Source: Anoplopoma fimbria (taxonomy: Eukaryota > Chordata > Actinopteri > Perciformes > Anoplopomatidae). From it: DNA of 64,000 bases. The DNA is taken from assembly GCF_027596085.1 (NCBI RefSeq), contig NC_072465.1:15862857-15926856 (forward strand), written 5' to 3'. This document shows, in pieces, positions 1 to 58,585 of this stretch; within the stretch, counting starts at the first letter, position 1, and every line of letters starts with the position of its first letter. Both the position numbers and the translations under genes were made by a program. The notes under the pieces were generated by a model that saw nothing but the letters and a program-made list of their open reading frames with translations, was not told the origin of the DNA and searched no databases.

Positions 1-46449
<46,449 letters not shown>

Positions 46450-46453
<4 letters not shown>

Positions 46454-46590
46454 GGTGTGGGCGTGGCTCTGTGAGGAGCATCCAGCAGCATGGATCTGCC
46501 AGGGTAGACTGGGTGGCTAGAGAAGGGCAGAATAGTCTGACCAAAGAGCTGGCACGTTACCAGGGGGAGCGACTCTGGTGCTGCTGGCAT
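46450..46590 (-). promoter_or_regulatory. upstream ORF overlapping the cacna1d start codon
   Basis: ATG at 46,590 in exon 2 opens 46 codons (MPAAPESLPLV...) that end in TGA at 46,452-46,450. The stop shares bases with the main start (ATGA). It has no similarity of its own and would probably act as a translational control element. Confidence 0.6.
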
Positions 46591-46599
46591 AATTTGCCT

Positions 46600-48692
46600 C
46601 TGAGGATAAGAAAAGGGTGAGATAAGATCATGGCATCAGTACATTTTACACTTTTTATAACAATAAAATAATTATTGACATTGCTTTTAAGAGCACATTA
46701 AATCTGTCCTCAAATCACTACATTGACTTGCACAATGCACTAAAATAGACCTTCAGGTTCCTTTGCCTGTCTATAAAGCCATGAATGGCCTTCTCAGGTC
46801 AACTGGTCTGATATCTTCAATAATTATCGAGTCAGTTCAACGACTGGTGAAGCTGCCTTTAGATTGTATGCCCCTAGATCCTTTAATAAGCTTTGTGATG
46901 AAACATAGACTACAAGACTGATAATAAGCGATTCATTATTTGTAACTGAATGATATGTGAGTCCTCCTGTATGCTTGATGTGAATGGCTATTTCGGGTCA
47001 ATTACTATTATTATAATTGTTCTTTTTCCTTCTTTTCATAATGTTTGTGTAACCCTGCGTGTGAGCATGCAATATAAATAATGCTTGCCTTGCCTTTTAA
47101 TTAAATTAGTTTTTCTTCAAGCTAACTATTGACAATCCAGCTCATACTGCAAACTGTAATTTCTGTTTTGAAAATTGAGCTAAATGAAAGTATGGCTTTC
47201 CCAGCAATCTGTTGTGTTGCAGCAGGTATAACGTGCAGCATGATGCTCCAAATGGTCAAAAAGAAAATGGGAGTTCAGTGAAGTAAAAAGGTACAGATGT
47301 TATTCATATTGGTGTATATACAGCACATCCTAGCCAACAATAAATATTTATGTGAGAACTTTTACTTCAGCTTCGACATAACTGCAATAGTCAAATATGG
47401 CAGAATAAAGCCAATAAGTCTTGGACAGCTTCTTGAATAGCTCTAGTCTATTCAAGTAAAAAAAAGGCAATTTGTTTCCCCTAAAACATGCAAGTAAAAT
47501 AATGTGATCTTATGTGAGAGGTATCCTGGTGTGAGCCTCAAACAGTGAAAATAGTGAGATGTGCAACGGAAGCCGAGGATCGTTCAAAACTAGAAATGAG
47601 GTTGGCCTTGTTCTCATGTTGCTATCAAGAGCCTGCTTTTGTTAAACAACATTTCCTTAACTGAACATATTCTATGAGGGGAAAAAATGAAAGCAGAGGA
47701 CATGCAGATGTCCAAAAGCACACACAAATTAAGCTGTAAATTCAGAGCTGCCACTCTCAAGCATCACTTGGTCAGTTGTGTAAGTCCTTGAACTGCCGAG
47801 CAGGCCCGCAGAGCAAGAAACAGAAAAGGTCACATTGCAGTGATGCTCCAAGAGGAATTCATCTTCATGTTGCATAGAAAAAATGGGCTATGAGTGTTGC
47901 TGTGATGTAAGACTGCACATCTTGTGGTGAATTCAGGCTGCCAGCTTCACATCTCCTTTGTGCTAGGATTGCTGCCTTCATGTAGCCCGGGCTAGTGCAA
48001 GCTCAATATGTGAACAATGCAAAATGCGCTTATTTTGGAATATTAATTTTGACTGCTGCATCGACAACGTCGACCGTGCACCCGTGATAAAAAATAAAAA
48101 ACCCAACACTGACATTTCCACGAGCGACTCGTGACAAATGAACCATCATCAAGCGTCCTCGTATTTCTCCTTGGACGCCACCAAGGTAGGATGGGATGAA
48201 ATCACCCCAAAAATGATGTGAAATGACAGACTGGCTTGACTCCGAGCGCTCATAGTGGAACCTGAGCACCGCACAGCCGTCAGATGGTCCTCGCTGCTCA
48301 GCAGAAACAGCTGGCAACGATATTACAACAAACCTCAATCAGTGATGCTCTTACACTCAGGGCTAATCTAGTGGACAGTCCACATGACCAGAGCCCACCT
48401 CCGTTTGTAGAAAAAAAAAAAAAAAGAAGAAAAAAAAAAAGGTGCCAGCCTGTTATCAGCCCTGATGCTCTATTATAATGTATTTAAATCTATTGTTCAT
48501 GACAAGTCGATGAATCTCCTCCCCTGAATCAACAAAACATGACAGCGTCGAGAGGAAAGTGGCCATTTAATAATAGCTGCTGTCCTCTGACAATAATGAA
48601 AAGGCATCACCGCTGCCTGCATGCAGGGAAAACGCAGCTATGCTAAGAGGCTAACTTCAGTTCCGTGGAGCAGAAACCGCACCGTGCTCTAC
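46600..48692 (-). other. putative cacna1d intron 1
   Basis: Sequence between exon 2 and the candidate first exon. It holds the LINE remnant. I found no exon coding for the MQHQRQQQ-type N-terminus of mammalian CaV1.3. Confidence 0.5.
46720..47110 (+). mobile_element. degenerate LINE 3' end
   Basis: Remnant reading with stops: SIKPMNGLLR, then STTGEAAFRLYAPRSFNKL, which resembles the C-terminal end of fish non-LTR retrotransposon reverse transcriptase ORFs (...AF..YAPR.WN.L). It is followed by a tail ending aataatgcttgccttgcc. It lies in the first cacna1d intron, antisense to the gene. Confidence 0.5.
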
Positions 48693-48900
48693 CTTCCCCG
48701 AAGACTTTAGGACTCAGCCGCGGTCCTCTCCGCTCGGTAACACGGGTCCAGAGCTTCGCGAGGCGAAAATCGTAAGTCCGGTCTCAAACGGCGGTTTAAT
48801 ATGCATCAGCTCCGGCAGCAGGAGGGACACATACAGCCCGTGCATTAATTAAGCTCTTCCATGGTGATCGTGGAGAGCTGGAGACAGGAGAGTGCGCACC
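48693..48900 (-). promoter_or_regulatory. cacna1d: candidate cacna1d 5' non-coding exon and CpG-rich promoter area
   Basis: This is a GC/CpG-rich island in an AT-rich setting. On the minus strand it ends in a good donor GGGGAAG|GTAGAG at 48,693/48,692. Its only ATG-initiated frame on the minus strand is short (MHIKPPFETGL..., stopped before the donor), so the exon is probably untranslated. The transcription start cannot be fixed from sequence alone. Confidence 0.45.
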
Positions 48901-48969
48901 ACACAACAGAGCATCCTCATCCGCTGCCTACTTATCGTCACGGCGCCAGTGAACAGTGAAACGAGCTCT

Positions 48970-49002
48970 CCTCCTCCTGCTGCTGCTGCTGCTGCTGCTG
49001 CA
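48970..49002. repeat. CAG/CTG trinucleotide repeat
   Basis: About eight CTG units on the plus strand (CAG on the cacna1d strand), just upstream of the CpG-rich block. On the minus strand they lie in a short ORF (MAPLFDVSSLV, poly-Gln, EESSFHC..). Confidence 0.9.
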
Positions 49003-50804
49003 CAAGACTGCTCACATCAAATAAAGGTGCCATGGCATGTGCGCAATGTAGCGCTGTGCAATAAAAAGAGACAACTTTCAAACAGTGTCACATGCAGCAT
49101 CCATTACTCACGTGAAGGTCAATAAGAAAACCACTGTGGTAGCCTACCATTAAAACACAGGTTTAGAAACTTAGCTTATTAAACTTACATTGGTACACTT
49201 TCCAATAAAGCACCCTACATGCTATGGTAAATATTCATGGTTTTCTCTCTTTCTAAAAAAAAGCCATCAAGTCAGTGGTTAAATATGAGTCTTATTCAGT
49301 CTTTTGCTTAAAATTTGAACTATATATCCAAATAAAAAACATTGCTGCCTTCCAAATTCCCAGATCCACAATCCATGATGGATTAAGACAGAAAACAGCA
49401 TTCATCCCATCTCCCATTATGGTATAACTGTTGGTCACTAAATACTAGCCCCTCCATTTGTGACAACTGCTATGATTTCCTACTTGAAAATATTATTAAT
49501 GTAACTTTTTTCTGAGAAAATATATAAAATAAAATAAATAAATAAGTATATAATTAAGTCCAGCATTCACTCTCTTTTAGCTCTGTTTTTGTTCTCCACA
49601 CACTCCTGGGAGACATATCTTTTCCTTTAGCTGCTAAATGCTCCACTATGTTCTCCAGTTAGCAACAAACTCTGGCTGTTGTTTTGTGCTGAGTAGGAAT
49701 GGAACAGTAGGTATTTTGGAGCTGTTATTGCTGAAAACAGCTGCTGCAACTGAAAACACCAAAATGAGAGCAGTGAGAGTAAAAAAAAAAAGTAAAGATG
49801 TGATCCAAACAGTGAAATATTCATCTGAAACTCAACATAGCGGAGCTGCAGATTCAGGTGATAATTCTCTGTAGATTCATTACAATATTGTCACACTACT
49901 TACATTGTTTTGTTTGATACATTGTTATAATAAACAATGTTTTATTACTTATAACAGCTTTAAAAACATCAAATCTGTATACCAAATGATATAATGGATC
50001 ATGTCCACCATTACCAGAACTAATTTTGCTATAATGACATTCAAGTATCTCCCGCCAAAGTCAGTAAAAATGTGTCCTTTCAACTGACAATATGTTGCCC
50101 TCCTTTAAACCAGTCCCTTTTGAACATACTGTAACTACATTTCCCATTTGCCAGTGCATGTGTCCATGATGAGAAAGTAAGTCAACACCACTTTGCCAGA
50201 TCTAGATGTAACACACACATACATGCCTCTCTACCAATACAGCCGTTCTTTGTGAGCAAGCAGATTCTGTAAAGTTTCAGATTTATGTACAGTATAAAAC
50301 TGTTCCTTTACCGATCTATTTTTAAAAGAGATGTACAGACACTTTTACCTTCAGAATTTTTTTTTTTTAATTTAGATGCTTTTACGCTGGGGTCAAACAG
50401 AGATTAAAATGTTAGAGATTAAAATGTTACAGAATCCTGCAAAGAACGACATAGTCCCTGTCATCACTGGGAAGATCTATGACTCTGTAAAAGACTAAAT
50501 CATCAGTCAATTTATTAACGTCAAATTATGTCATTTATTTTGTGGTGTTTAGTTTTTGTAAAGACATAACCTTGTCTTAAACCAACACTTTTAACATTGT
50601 TGTACCATAAAATATGTTAATTTGTAAGTTACGAATGGCAACTGCAACACGAGGCACTTGTACATCTGTCATGCATACAGCTACACGTTAATCCTACCCT
50701 TATGAAAAACTAATGACCAAACGATAGCTCTGACCCTCATAAGACCCTTTAACAACTCTTGTCTGGATTCTATTTTCAGGCAAATGTTTTACTTGTTATG
50801 TTGG

Positions 50805-50855
50805 TCAGTCTTGCGTAACAGTTGCTATGAAACAGCAACTGTTAGGCAAGACTGA
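50805..50855. repeat. imperfect hairpin, 22-bp arms
   Basis: tcagtcttgcgtaacagttg..ct pairs with agcaactgttaggcaagact..ga with one mismatch around a 7-nt loop (atgaaac). Confidence 0.85.
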
Positions 50856-51309
50856 TTTCGCAGTGTAATATAAAAGTTAAAGTATTTAAATTAATGGTAT
50901 TTTCTTTGCCACATAATCCTTTCAATAATATCGATAAACTATACTACAACATAAAAACAGAACCTGATATCGTAAAACGTTTTAGTTGCAGTTAGCTCAG
51001 ATAGCAGGGACCACAGTTCAGTAGGCTACCACTGTGATATTGTAGTCTGTGTAGTGAAAATACCTGCCAGAGTAGAAGAGCTGAACCTAGGCCTCTGCTT
51101 CACCTACATGTCCCAGCTGGCAACAAAGCGCAAAAAACACTCATCTTCTTCCCTGGCAGGCTGGTCAGTGAGTGAACGGCAGCAGTGTTTGGTGAGAGGT
51201 GGAGAAAGACTGCGAGGAGGCAGGGACGAGGCTCAAGGTATCATCTTACCTGTTTGCCCCGTATAATGGTTTCTGCTATCGTCTTGAATTATTCACCTAT
51301 AGATGAGGT

Positions 51310-51310
<1 letters not shown>

Positions 51311-51392
<82 letters not shown>
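51311..51392. repeat. (GT)41 microsatellite
   Basis: Uninterrupted GT dinucleotides. Confidence 0.97.
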
Positions 51393-51394
<2 letters not shown>

Positions 51395-51960
51395 CTGTGT
51401 TGCTGGTAATTATGTGACTGCATGTGTCCAATGGCAGAAATGTATTGATCACATTATTTATTAAATATTAATTGGCACTTGTTGATTATGTAACTCAAGG
51501 GCTGGCAAATAAGAGAAAAAAGAGGCAAGTGATCATATATTTTGCTTTAAGTCGAGCTTCTTCAAGTCATGTGGGTGTGTAGAATAAATATGTTACTACA
51601 TGTTTAGATGCACACAACTGCCCCCAGTAGGGGACACTCAAATATTTTGACATTTTTGGGTAAAACACAAATATAAAGATCTATACCACTCTCATATCTA
51701 TACAGTAAATGGAACGTTGGAGCCAGCAGGCAGTTAGCTAAGCTTAGCATGAACCGGTTTTGCACCTCTAAAGCTTACTAAATAACATGTTATATCCCAT
51801 TTGTTTAATCCATCCACACTCCAGGAAGTTGCTGCACCTGGATAAGAAATAGTTTCAGCACAAAAATCCCTCAGGTTAAATAAACAAGAGTACAGGTCTT
51901 AATTGCTGAGCTTTAGGGGTGCTGGTAGGCACTGTTTTTCCCAGCGCCTCCAGTCTTTAC

Positions 51961-52034
51961 ACCAAGCTAAACTAATCTAAGCTAAACTAAGCTAAAAAGC
52001 TAAGCTAAGCTAAGCTAAGCTAAGCTAAGCTAAA
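51961..52034. repeat. AGCTA pentanucleotide tandem array
   Basis: Degenerate then perfect ctaag/agcta units (ctaagctaagctaagctaag...), about 14 copies. Confidence 0.9.
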
Positions 52035-55000
52035 AGCCTAGTGGCTCTAACTTTATATTTAATGCACAAATCTTCACATAGCTCCTGGCAAGAAAGCAAG
52101 TAAGTGTTCAGAAAATATGTTGACACTTTACATCACTTTACCCTGATTTAAACATAGTACTCTATTAGCAGTACTTTGTACTTTTAAAGGATGCATATTT
52201 CTTTTTCCAACCTCACTCTTGATAAATGTTCTTTCCTTTGCTTTTTTTCTTCTTTTCTCCTGTTGTTCTTGACCTGGTTTCCTCTTCACCGATGATTTGA
52301 TTTCCCTCAAAAGATGGCCGTATGGTAGTGAGGATGGTGGAAATAATAGTTTTAGGTTTCTGTGTTCATTCACCTCGAATAGCCAATGTGCATGTATCTA
52401 TGTGTGTTTGTGTTTTATTTTGAAAAAAAGTATCCCTCTTTAAACACCCACAAACCCAGTCTGTAGTCCCTGGTGGGAAAGCGCATTGCAGTTTATTTTC
52501 ACTGAAAATGGAGTAAAATATAAACAGAGGGTGCATTGGCCTCCAGGGACCACGGATGCCATTTGGCTCCACGCAGCAGTCTGCCCCCACCTATGATTTG
52601 ATCTGCTTCTTCGCTCTCTGCGCCACCAAACACTCAAAACCAAAATGAACTGTATTCAAATATGCAGATTCACATGAACCAGAATCATTAGTAAACAGGA
52701 GTTTTAGGCTTTTCTGCTCTTATAGTAACAGATAAAGGGACATTCTAATCTTAATTACCCAGTGATGTATTTTTTTCTGAGGTTTCCCTATGAAGATGTC
52801 TTGTAATCTGTGCATAAGCACAACAGACAAATATGCTATAATTCTGCACAAAGGAGGTCATTGGCCCTTAGCTCTGCTGAGATGAAGTCCTGTGTAAATG
52901 TTGTGTTTGGCCAACCTCTAAAGAGATTGTGATGTGTTGACTCAATAAAAATGCAGGTTTTTAGTTTACACATCCAAGTCACTCAAACAGATGTTATTTT
53001 GGTCTCTTTGTAAATGCACTTAGCTTTTACTCTATGTGCTCTATCTTTCAGCCTTATCCTCTCCCTCCCTCCCTTTTTTTAAATCAGATCGCAATAAAGC
53101 TATATTCACGCTTCACTCATAAACTGCAAAACTGCTATTTTCTTTCTAGTGCCGTTTTCAGTTGATCTCAGTCTCTTTCAGCATTTCTGTATGTTCACCT
53201 GCTGCATAACTGAAATCTTATGGTAATGAGGGTTTGGCGTTTCTGAAACAAGTTCGAATATTGGCACGTGTCACTTGACGTCTGATTTCATGGCCTCACT
53301 CTGCATGTAAAACCTGGTTTGCAGGCACTCATGCAAAAGCACTGATGCAACAATCAGTGTTTTTGCATGTTTATGAGAGAGCTGTGTGTATATTTGTGTG
53401 CGTGTGTGTGAGGGAGTGTGTTGGTGGAGCTGCTTGAAGGAGAGCAGTAGTGATGGAGCCTGAAAGCCCTGCAGCGCAACTGTTCTCCCAGTGCATCGTC
53501 AACTTCACTGCTGAGCCCACAACACACGCTCAGCCTTAACCCCTGCTCGCACACTCTACTCTTCTCTCTCAATCTTCCTTTCTCTCTTTGTTTCTCTTCA
53601 TCCACTCTCTCTGCTTATTTAAAGCTCAGCGTCTGAATCTTTAACATGCTCATTTTCAACCAGTTGCTTTATCCACTTTGCTTTGACTACCTCACTTATT
53701 CACTGATTCCACCTCTATGCCTCTATGTCTCGCTCCTTTTCACCTCTTTATTTTTCCTATGTGCGCCCTCATCCTGGATGATCATTGAGTCCAGCTGCAA
53801 ACAGCTATAGGACTGAATGCTCTGTTGATAATCAAATCATAAATCCTATGCTTCTGTCTCATACACCGTCAGGGGGGTGGGGCCTTTGGGTGACAGACAG
53901 CTCTCAGATAGAAGGGCAAGCACTGTGTCATCATGGTGACTGCAGAGCGATTTAAGGAAATGGAGTGATAAGAGCAGAGAGGAAGAGGCCCAAGCCTGAA
54001 GGAGCGACTGGCATTAAAGCAATGTACCAAGATTCATGGATGTGTGTAAGATTCTATGCATATGAGTGTGAGAATATTCCAGAGTTCATTTGTTTGTCAA
54101 AATGTGCGCATGTCAGCAAGCCTGAGTGCATGTATGCAGGCCTGTATATGTGTATTGTGTATCTGCATTTGTGCTGCCTCTGAAATCCCATTAATTATTC
54201 TAGCCCAACAAAAGCTCTGCATTGTGTACGAATAGCCACGCTCACACATGCTCTGCGTTATATTAAGGCATTGTTTCAAAAGTGGTTGCTTTGCTCCTCT
54301 TTTTCTGCCAGAGAGATTAAAAATAGAAACATTCATGCTCTCTGAATGTACTTTCCCTCCAGGAAGTGTGCAGTTGTGGGTGTGGGACATTGGCTGCACA
54401 CCATCACGTGGCATCTCCTTCCCAGGCTGCCATTGGCTGGCACCTGTGGGGCTCTGTGAAGAAAAGCTTTCCTGACAGGACCCAGGAGCCCAGAGGAGTT
54501 GCTGGAAACTGGGAGAAGGACAATGTCGGTGGAACCAGGAGAGCAGTGGGGGGGCTCAAGAGATGGCATCACCGTGGCTGTGAGCGCGGAGGTGCTGGGA
54601 TGTGACCTCCCAGCCACAGCGAAGGGCAGGAATCCACAAAGATGATCACATGTCTGAAGAGGTGCAGGGAAACAGGAATGAGGGGATGGAGAGGATGATG
54701 AATTGTAGCAATAACACTCAGAGAGCACATGTGTAACTACAAAATAAGCTCAGCTAATGCTTAGATTTGTAGTCATTCTATCCGACTGTTCCCATACACT
54801 TTACATCTAAACACATCTGCTGTCATTACAAAAGGTGATCTAAAATTCATTTCTCATTGCTGTTTAGTATTGCTTCAGTGTTCAATGATTTTCAAATAAT
54901 GACTTAATTCAAAACCTCCTCTCTGCATGATGAATATGTCATCTCTCTGTTTTTTGTTTTCTTCAGTTATTGGCTAATGAAGTGGGTGGAATATCCTACA

Positions 55001-55303
55001 AACCATCACAGAAGCTATCATCCCACATTTCTGTGGAGACATTGCCCTCTGGTGTTTGGTGTTAGGAACACAACTGGCCTGTAACGAAAGGCTGTTCAAA
55101 ATGGAGTAATGAAACACAGCGAATGTTCAAGCGACACATGCAGGATTAGTATAGCTTCTTTCTATATAATGCCTCACTGATTTAATGTGACTGTGTTTTT
55201 CTTTGGTCTTTCATGTCAGGAAAACATTGTTTTAAGGATTTTATTATAATGGTAGTAACATACATAGGCCCAAAATCTTAAAAGGCATTGGACAATGCAT
55301 ATC

Positions 55304-55329
55304 TTTTTTTTTTTTTTTTTTTTTTTTTT
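55304..55329. repeat. T26 homopolymer
   Basis: A run of 26 T residues. No retroposed body is recognised beside it. Confidence 0.95.
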
Positions 55330-56887
55330 GCTTATATTATTTGATTTCCTCTCCGTTCCCCAACAAGAATGACATTGTACAGTTATTTTGGTACTACCCC
55401 TCTCCCTGTGTAAATAGGTCATCTTAGATTTTAGAGAAAGGAAACATTATTTCAGATGTTTTATTTCATTTTCATGGAAGCAGCTCATATAAATGCTCTG
55501 TACTGTACTACAGCTGTTTTACCCTTAAGGTAGAAGGATCTCTGAGCAGTGAGGTCCACGCATGTCTGTATTATTTGGCCTATAATCAGGTCTGGTGCAG
55601 AGCGTTTCATGTAGCAATAACACAGTGTCCTCAGAGGGAGAGTCATACAACTGAAAATGTATCATCATGTGAGACAGAAGACAGAAATAAAACCGATGAG
55701 GTATATTATGCTCTTCCATTAAATTCTCTCACTTTTTTTCTTTCCTTCTCCCTCTCGGTTTCCCTCATACACTATCTCATGATGCTCGCTGTCTCAAATA
55801 GAAATTTGCTCTAATGGTTTAACAATAATTAAGTACAGTAATTCCAAAGCAGCTTAATTATGACAAAGATTGCTTGCACATTACTACACTAAAGCATATT
55901 CTATTTTATTTTATTAATTTGCTCCTGATAAGGACAGAGCATGTTAATGAATATCGATATAAAACATGCCGGAGTTGGCAAGAATGCTAATTTACATCCG
56001 TGATCCCTATGCAGGTAACAGAAACATTACAAGTAACAATATACAGATACACATATACAATACACGAGAAGCAAAGATAAAATACTTGTCAAGTTAAACG
56101 TGATCACAGTTCTGGTTTAAATGAAGTCATCGTTAGAATTGTTTCTTTAAAGTGGAATATGTAGGGCATTGCCTTTTTGCACAAGGTAAGCCATTCAAAT
56201 ATTTACTTCCCTTGACCAACAGCACAGTTTGTCTACATGTGTTGTGCATATGTGGCACCTCACAGTCCCCTCTAGTGGTGGCCTTGTTGCCATTACCACA
56301 GTCAGCCCTCTGTTAAATTAATTAATGTAAAGAAGGTGGGTCAAGCCCACGCAGAGCCTTTTCCGTAAAACAAGCAAATAAAAAAATAAAAAACTCAAAA
56401 CTCATTAAATAAAATGTGGTGATGATTAATGGTTTTTGTGTTAATGTAAGAGCAGTTAAAACAGACCGGTCAAATTTGACCGGGAACACTAAAGTAAGGG
56501 GGGAGAAACGAACACGACAGGAGGGTTAAATAATATTTTTCCAGAATGTTACCATGACGACATGAAAGAGTTAAAGAAAAGCCTTTTATGGCTTTCTTTA
56601 AAAATAATTATGTTGATTCAAGTGTTGTTTAACCTGTAAGGGACCAGTTAGTAGGACAGTACTGTGACTAATGTGTGAAAAAAAATCATTAAGTGTAAAA
56701 ACATCTTGGAGCATTAACTGTCAGAAATGATCTGAGTTGCATAACACGTTAAACACTAAATAGGCCTCACACTATACAACATATACTATGCTATTCTATG
56801 CTATAGTATACAACTGTATCACTATACATTATGTACTATAAGGACAGTTAAACCAACTTTTATTATATAGACAATAACCACCCAGCC

Positions 56888-57024
56888 ACAGCCTCTTCAC
56901 CCTGCTGCCGTCTGGCAAGTGTTACAGAAGTATCAGCTGCCGTATCAACGGACTTCAGAGCAGCTTCTTTCCTCAGGCTATGAGGCTACAAAATTCAACC
57001 TCCATCCTCCACATATATTGTTTC

Positions 57025-57025
<1 letters not shown>
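56888..57025 (+). mobile_element. LINE reverse-transcriptase C-terminal remnant
   Basis: An open frame reads HSLFTLLPSGKCYRSISCRI then NGLQSSFFPQAMRLQNS, the highly typical C-terminal block (LPSG.RYR....R....SFFP.A..L.N) of fish non-LTR retrotransposon ORF2. A (TG)n tract and a tgtatatcctgtgcatgta-like tail follow. The element is 5'-truncated. Confidence 0.75.

Positions 57026-57088
<63 letters not shown>
57026..57088. repeat. (TG)n microsatellite after the LINE remnant
   Basis: About 31 TG units directly following the reverse-transcriptase remnant. They probably arose in its 3' tail. Confidence 0.95.
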
Positions 57089-57092
<4 letters not shown>

Positions 57093-57744
57093 TCTATTGT
57101 AGCAAAATGGGACTACAAATTTCCCTTTATTGTGCAACCCTCATGTAGAATGGCAATAATTTAACCTTGTACCTTGTATATCCTGTGCATGTATTTGTGT
57201 GTGTGTATGTTTGCTAATGAATTGTTCATGTTTAAGGAAGGATGAAGAGGTACTGTAGCCATCTTTCTCTCTGTGTCTTTCCTATAAATTATCAGCATGG
57301 TTGAAAGCCAAGACCAAGAGTTAGGTTAAAAGATGTGGAGTAATTCATCAGTATGCAAGCTTAAAAAATGTGTAATTCTAAACTGAACAGGATGATTTAG
57401 TCTTTCGGACTTGTGTTGAGTTGAGAAAGTTGTCTTTATTTTTTATTTTATTTTTCTCTTGGTTTTGTTGTTTCATCGATTTTTGTGGAATATGAATGTA
57501 TGCTTTTTTTTTGTGGATGGATTATCTTGCTCTCTGTGTCTCTCACATTCTCTCTTTTGTTCTGTCTTTCCCTCTTTTTCTCTTTCTAATTCACCCTTTG
57601 TTCCCCAAATTCATCATCTTTATTTTCCTGGTTAATTTCCAACAAAAGCAAATAAGGGCAAACAAAAGACTGGGTGTTTTTGTGAGTGAATAACAAATTC
57701 AAAAACAACTGTCCATCCTTTGGCTATACGCCATTATATCCCTG

Positions 57745-57890
57745 AGTGTCACATGGGGCTGGAGCTAATGCCAGCTGACGTTGGGCGAGAGGCGGGGCAC
57801 CCTGGACAGGTCGCCATCTGAACACAGGGCTGACACATAGAGACAGAAAACCATTCACGCTCACATTCACACCTACCATCAAGACCTGAA
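57745..57890. repeat. common teleost dispersed repeat fragment
   Basis: It contains cacatggggctggagctaat..ccagctgacgttgggcgagagg and ggacaggtcgccatctgaac, followed by cattcacgctcacattcaca. This is a block I recognise as widely dispersed in teleost genomes, but I cannot name its family with confidence. Confidence 0.5.
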
Positions 57891-58139
57891 TTATTAGTTC
57901 AGACAGTAGCTAACGCCAAAGTAAATCAGGGTGAGATGCTTCAAATGCCCCCAAGCCCCTCCCCAAACCCCCACCCAGCCCCTCCAAATTATCCAGCCTC
58001 TCCTTACAGACACACTAATGCACATCTAGCTGAGACACACCTCCACCATCACAGTCACACAGTAGCCAATGAAATGAGTGGCATTCAATTTTAGCAGCAA
58101 CACCCAGCTCACGTCACAGGCTTCCCCCTCCTCCTCCTC

Positions 58140-58142
<3 letters not shown>

Positions 58143-58234
<92 letters not shown>

Positions 58235-58250
58235 TGTGTGTGTGTCTGTG
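58143..58250. repeat. (TG)n microsatellite upstream of tkt
   Basis: About 45 TG units, then interrupted (ctgtgtgtgt) units, preceded by a CTC triplet run. It ends about 230 bp before the tkt start codon, so it lies in the promoter or 5' UTR area. Confidence 0.97.
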
Positions 58251-58478
58251 TGCAGTGTGTCCTTGTGCATCTATGTGTCCGCACGCCTGACAGGATAAAT
58301 CCAGCTTCTCTTCCATTCTCTCTCTCTTTCTCTCTGGCTCTGTTACTAACACACACACACAGGTGCTGCTCTCTGGCAACCCTCACTCTATCATACACAC
58401 ATTCAAAACATACAAACTCAATACAGGATCATAGTTGGTCCACTTTTCTTGTGCTGAGGAACTTGTAATTTTGCCTTC

Positions 58479-58585
58479 ATGGAGGATTACCACAAACCTG
58501 ACCAGCAGACAGTGCAGGCGCTGAGGAACATCGCCAACCGCCTCCGAATCAACTCCATCAAGGCAACAACTGCAGCAGGCAGCGG
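58479..58585 (+). CDS. tkt: tkt exon 1
   Basis: The 107-bp exon encodes [20 protein letters not shown] then [15 protein letters not shown] plus a split Gly codon. Donor GTGAGT. It is a coding start because MEDYHKP aligns with the family N-terminus. Confidence 0.96.

Larger units (their letters stand above)
48901..58478. other. intergenic region between divergent cacna1d and tkt
   Basis: About 9.6 kb with no supported gene. It contains GT microsatellites, an AGCTA pentamer array, a T26 run, an imperfect hairpin, a LINE remnant and a common fish dispersed repeat. No dcp1a exon was recognised, although DCP1A sits between these genes in human. Confidence 0.7.

Noticed and set aside
46517..46562. 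A 44-bp intron (gtaacg...ctctag) that would remove the in-frame TAG of exon 2
   Set aside because: It is too short for a normal vertebrate intron, and joining its ends would throw the downstream [12 protein letters not shown] part out of frame.
48655..48680. Possible RE1/NRSF silencer (ttcagttccgtggag...)
   Set aside because: It matches the consensus only in the first half-site. The second half (GCAGAAA instead of CAGCGCC) does not fit.
50805..50855. microRNA gene call for the 22-bp hairpin
   Set aside because: The whole stem-loop is about 51 nt with no extended stem in the flanks, shorter than typical pre-miRNAs.
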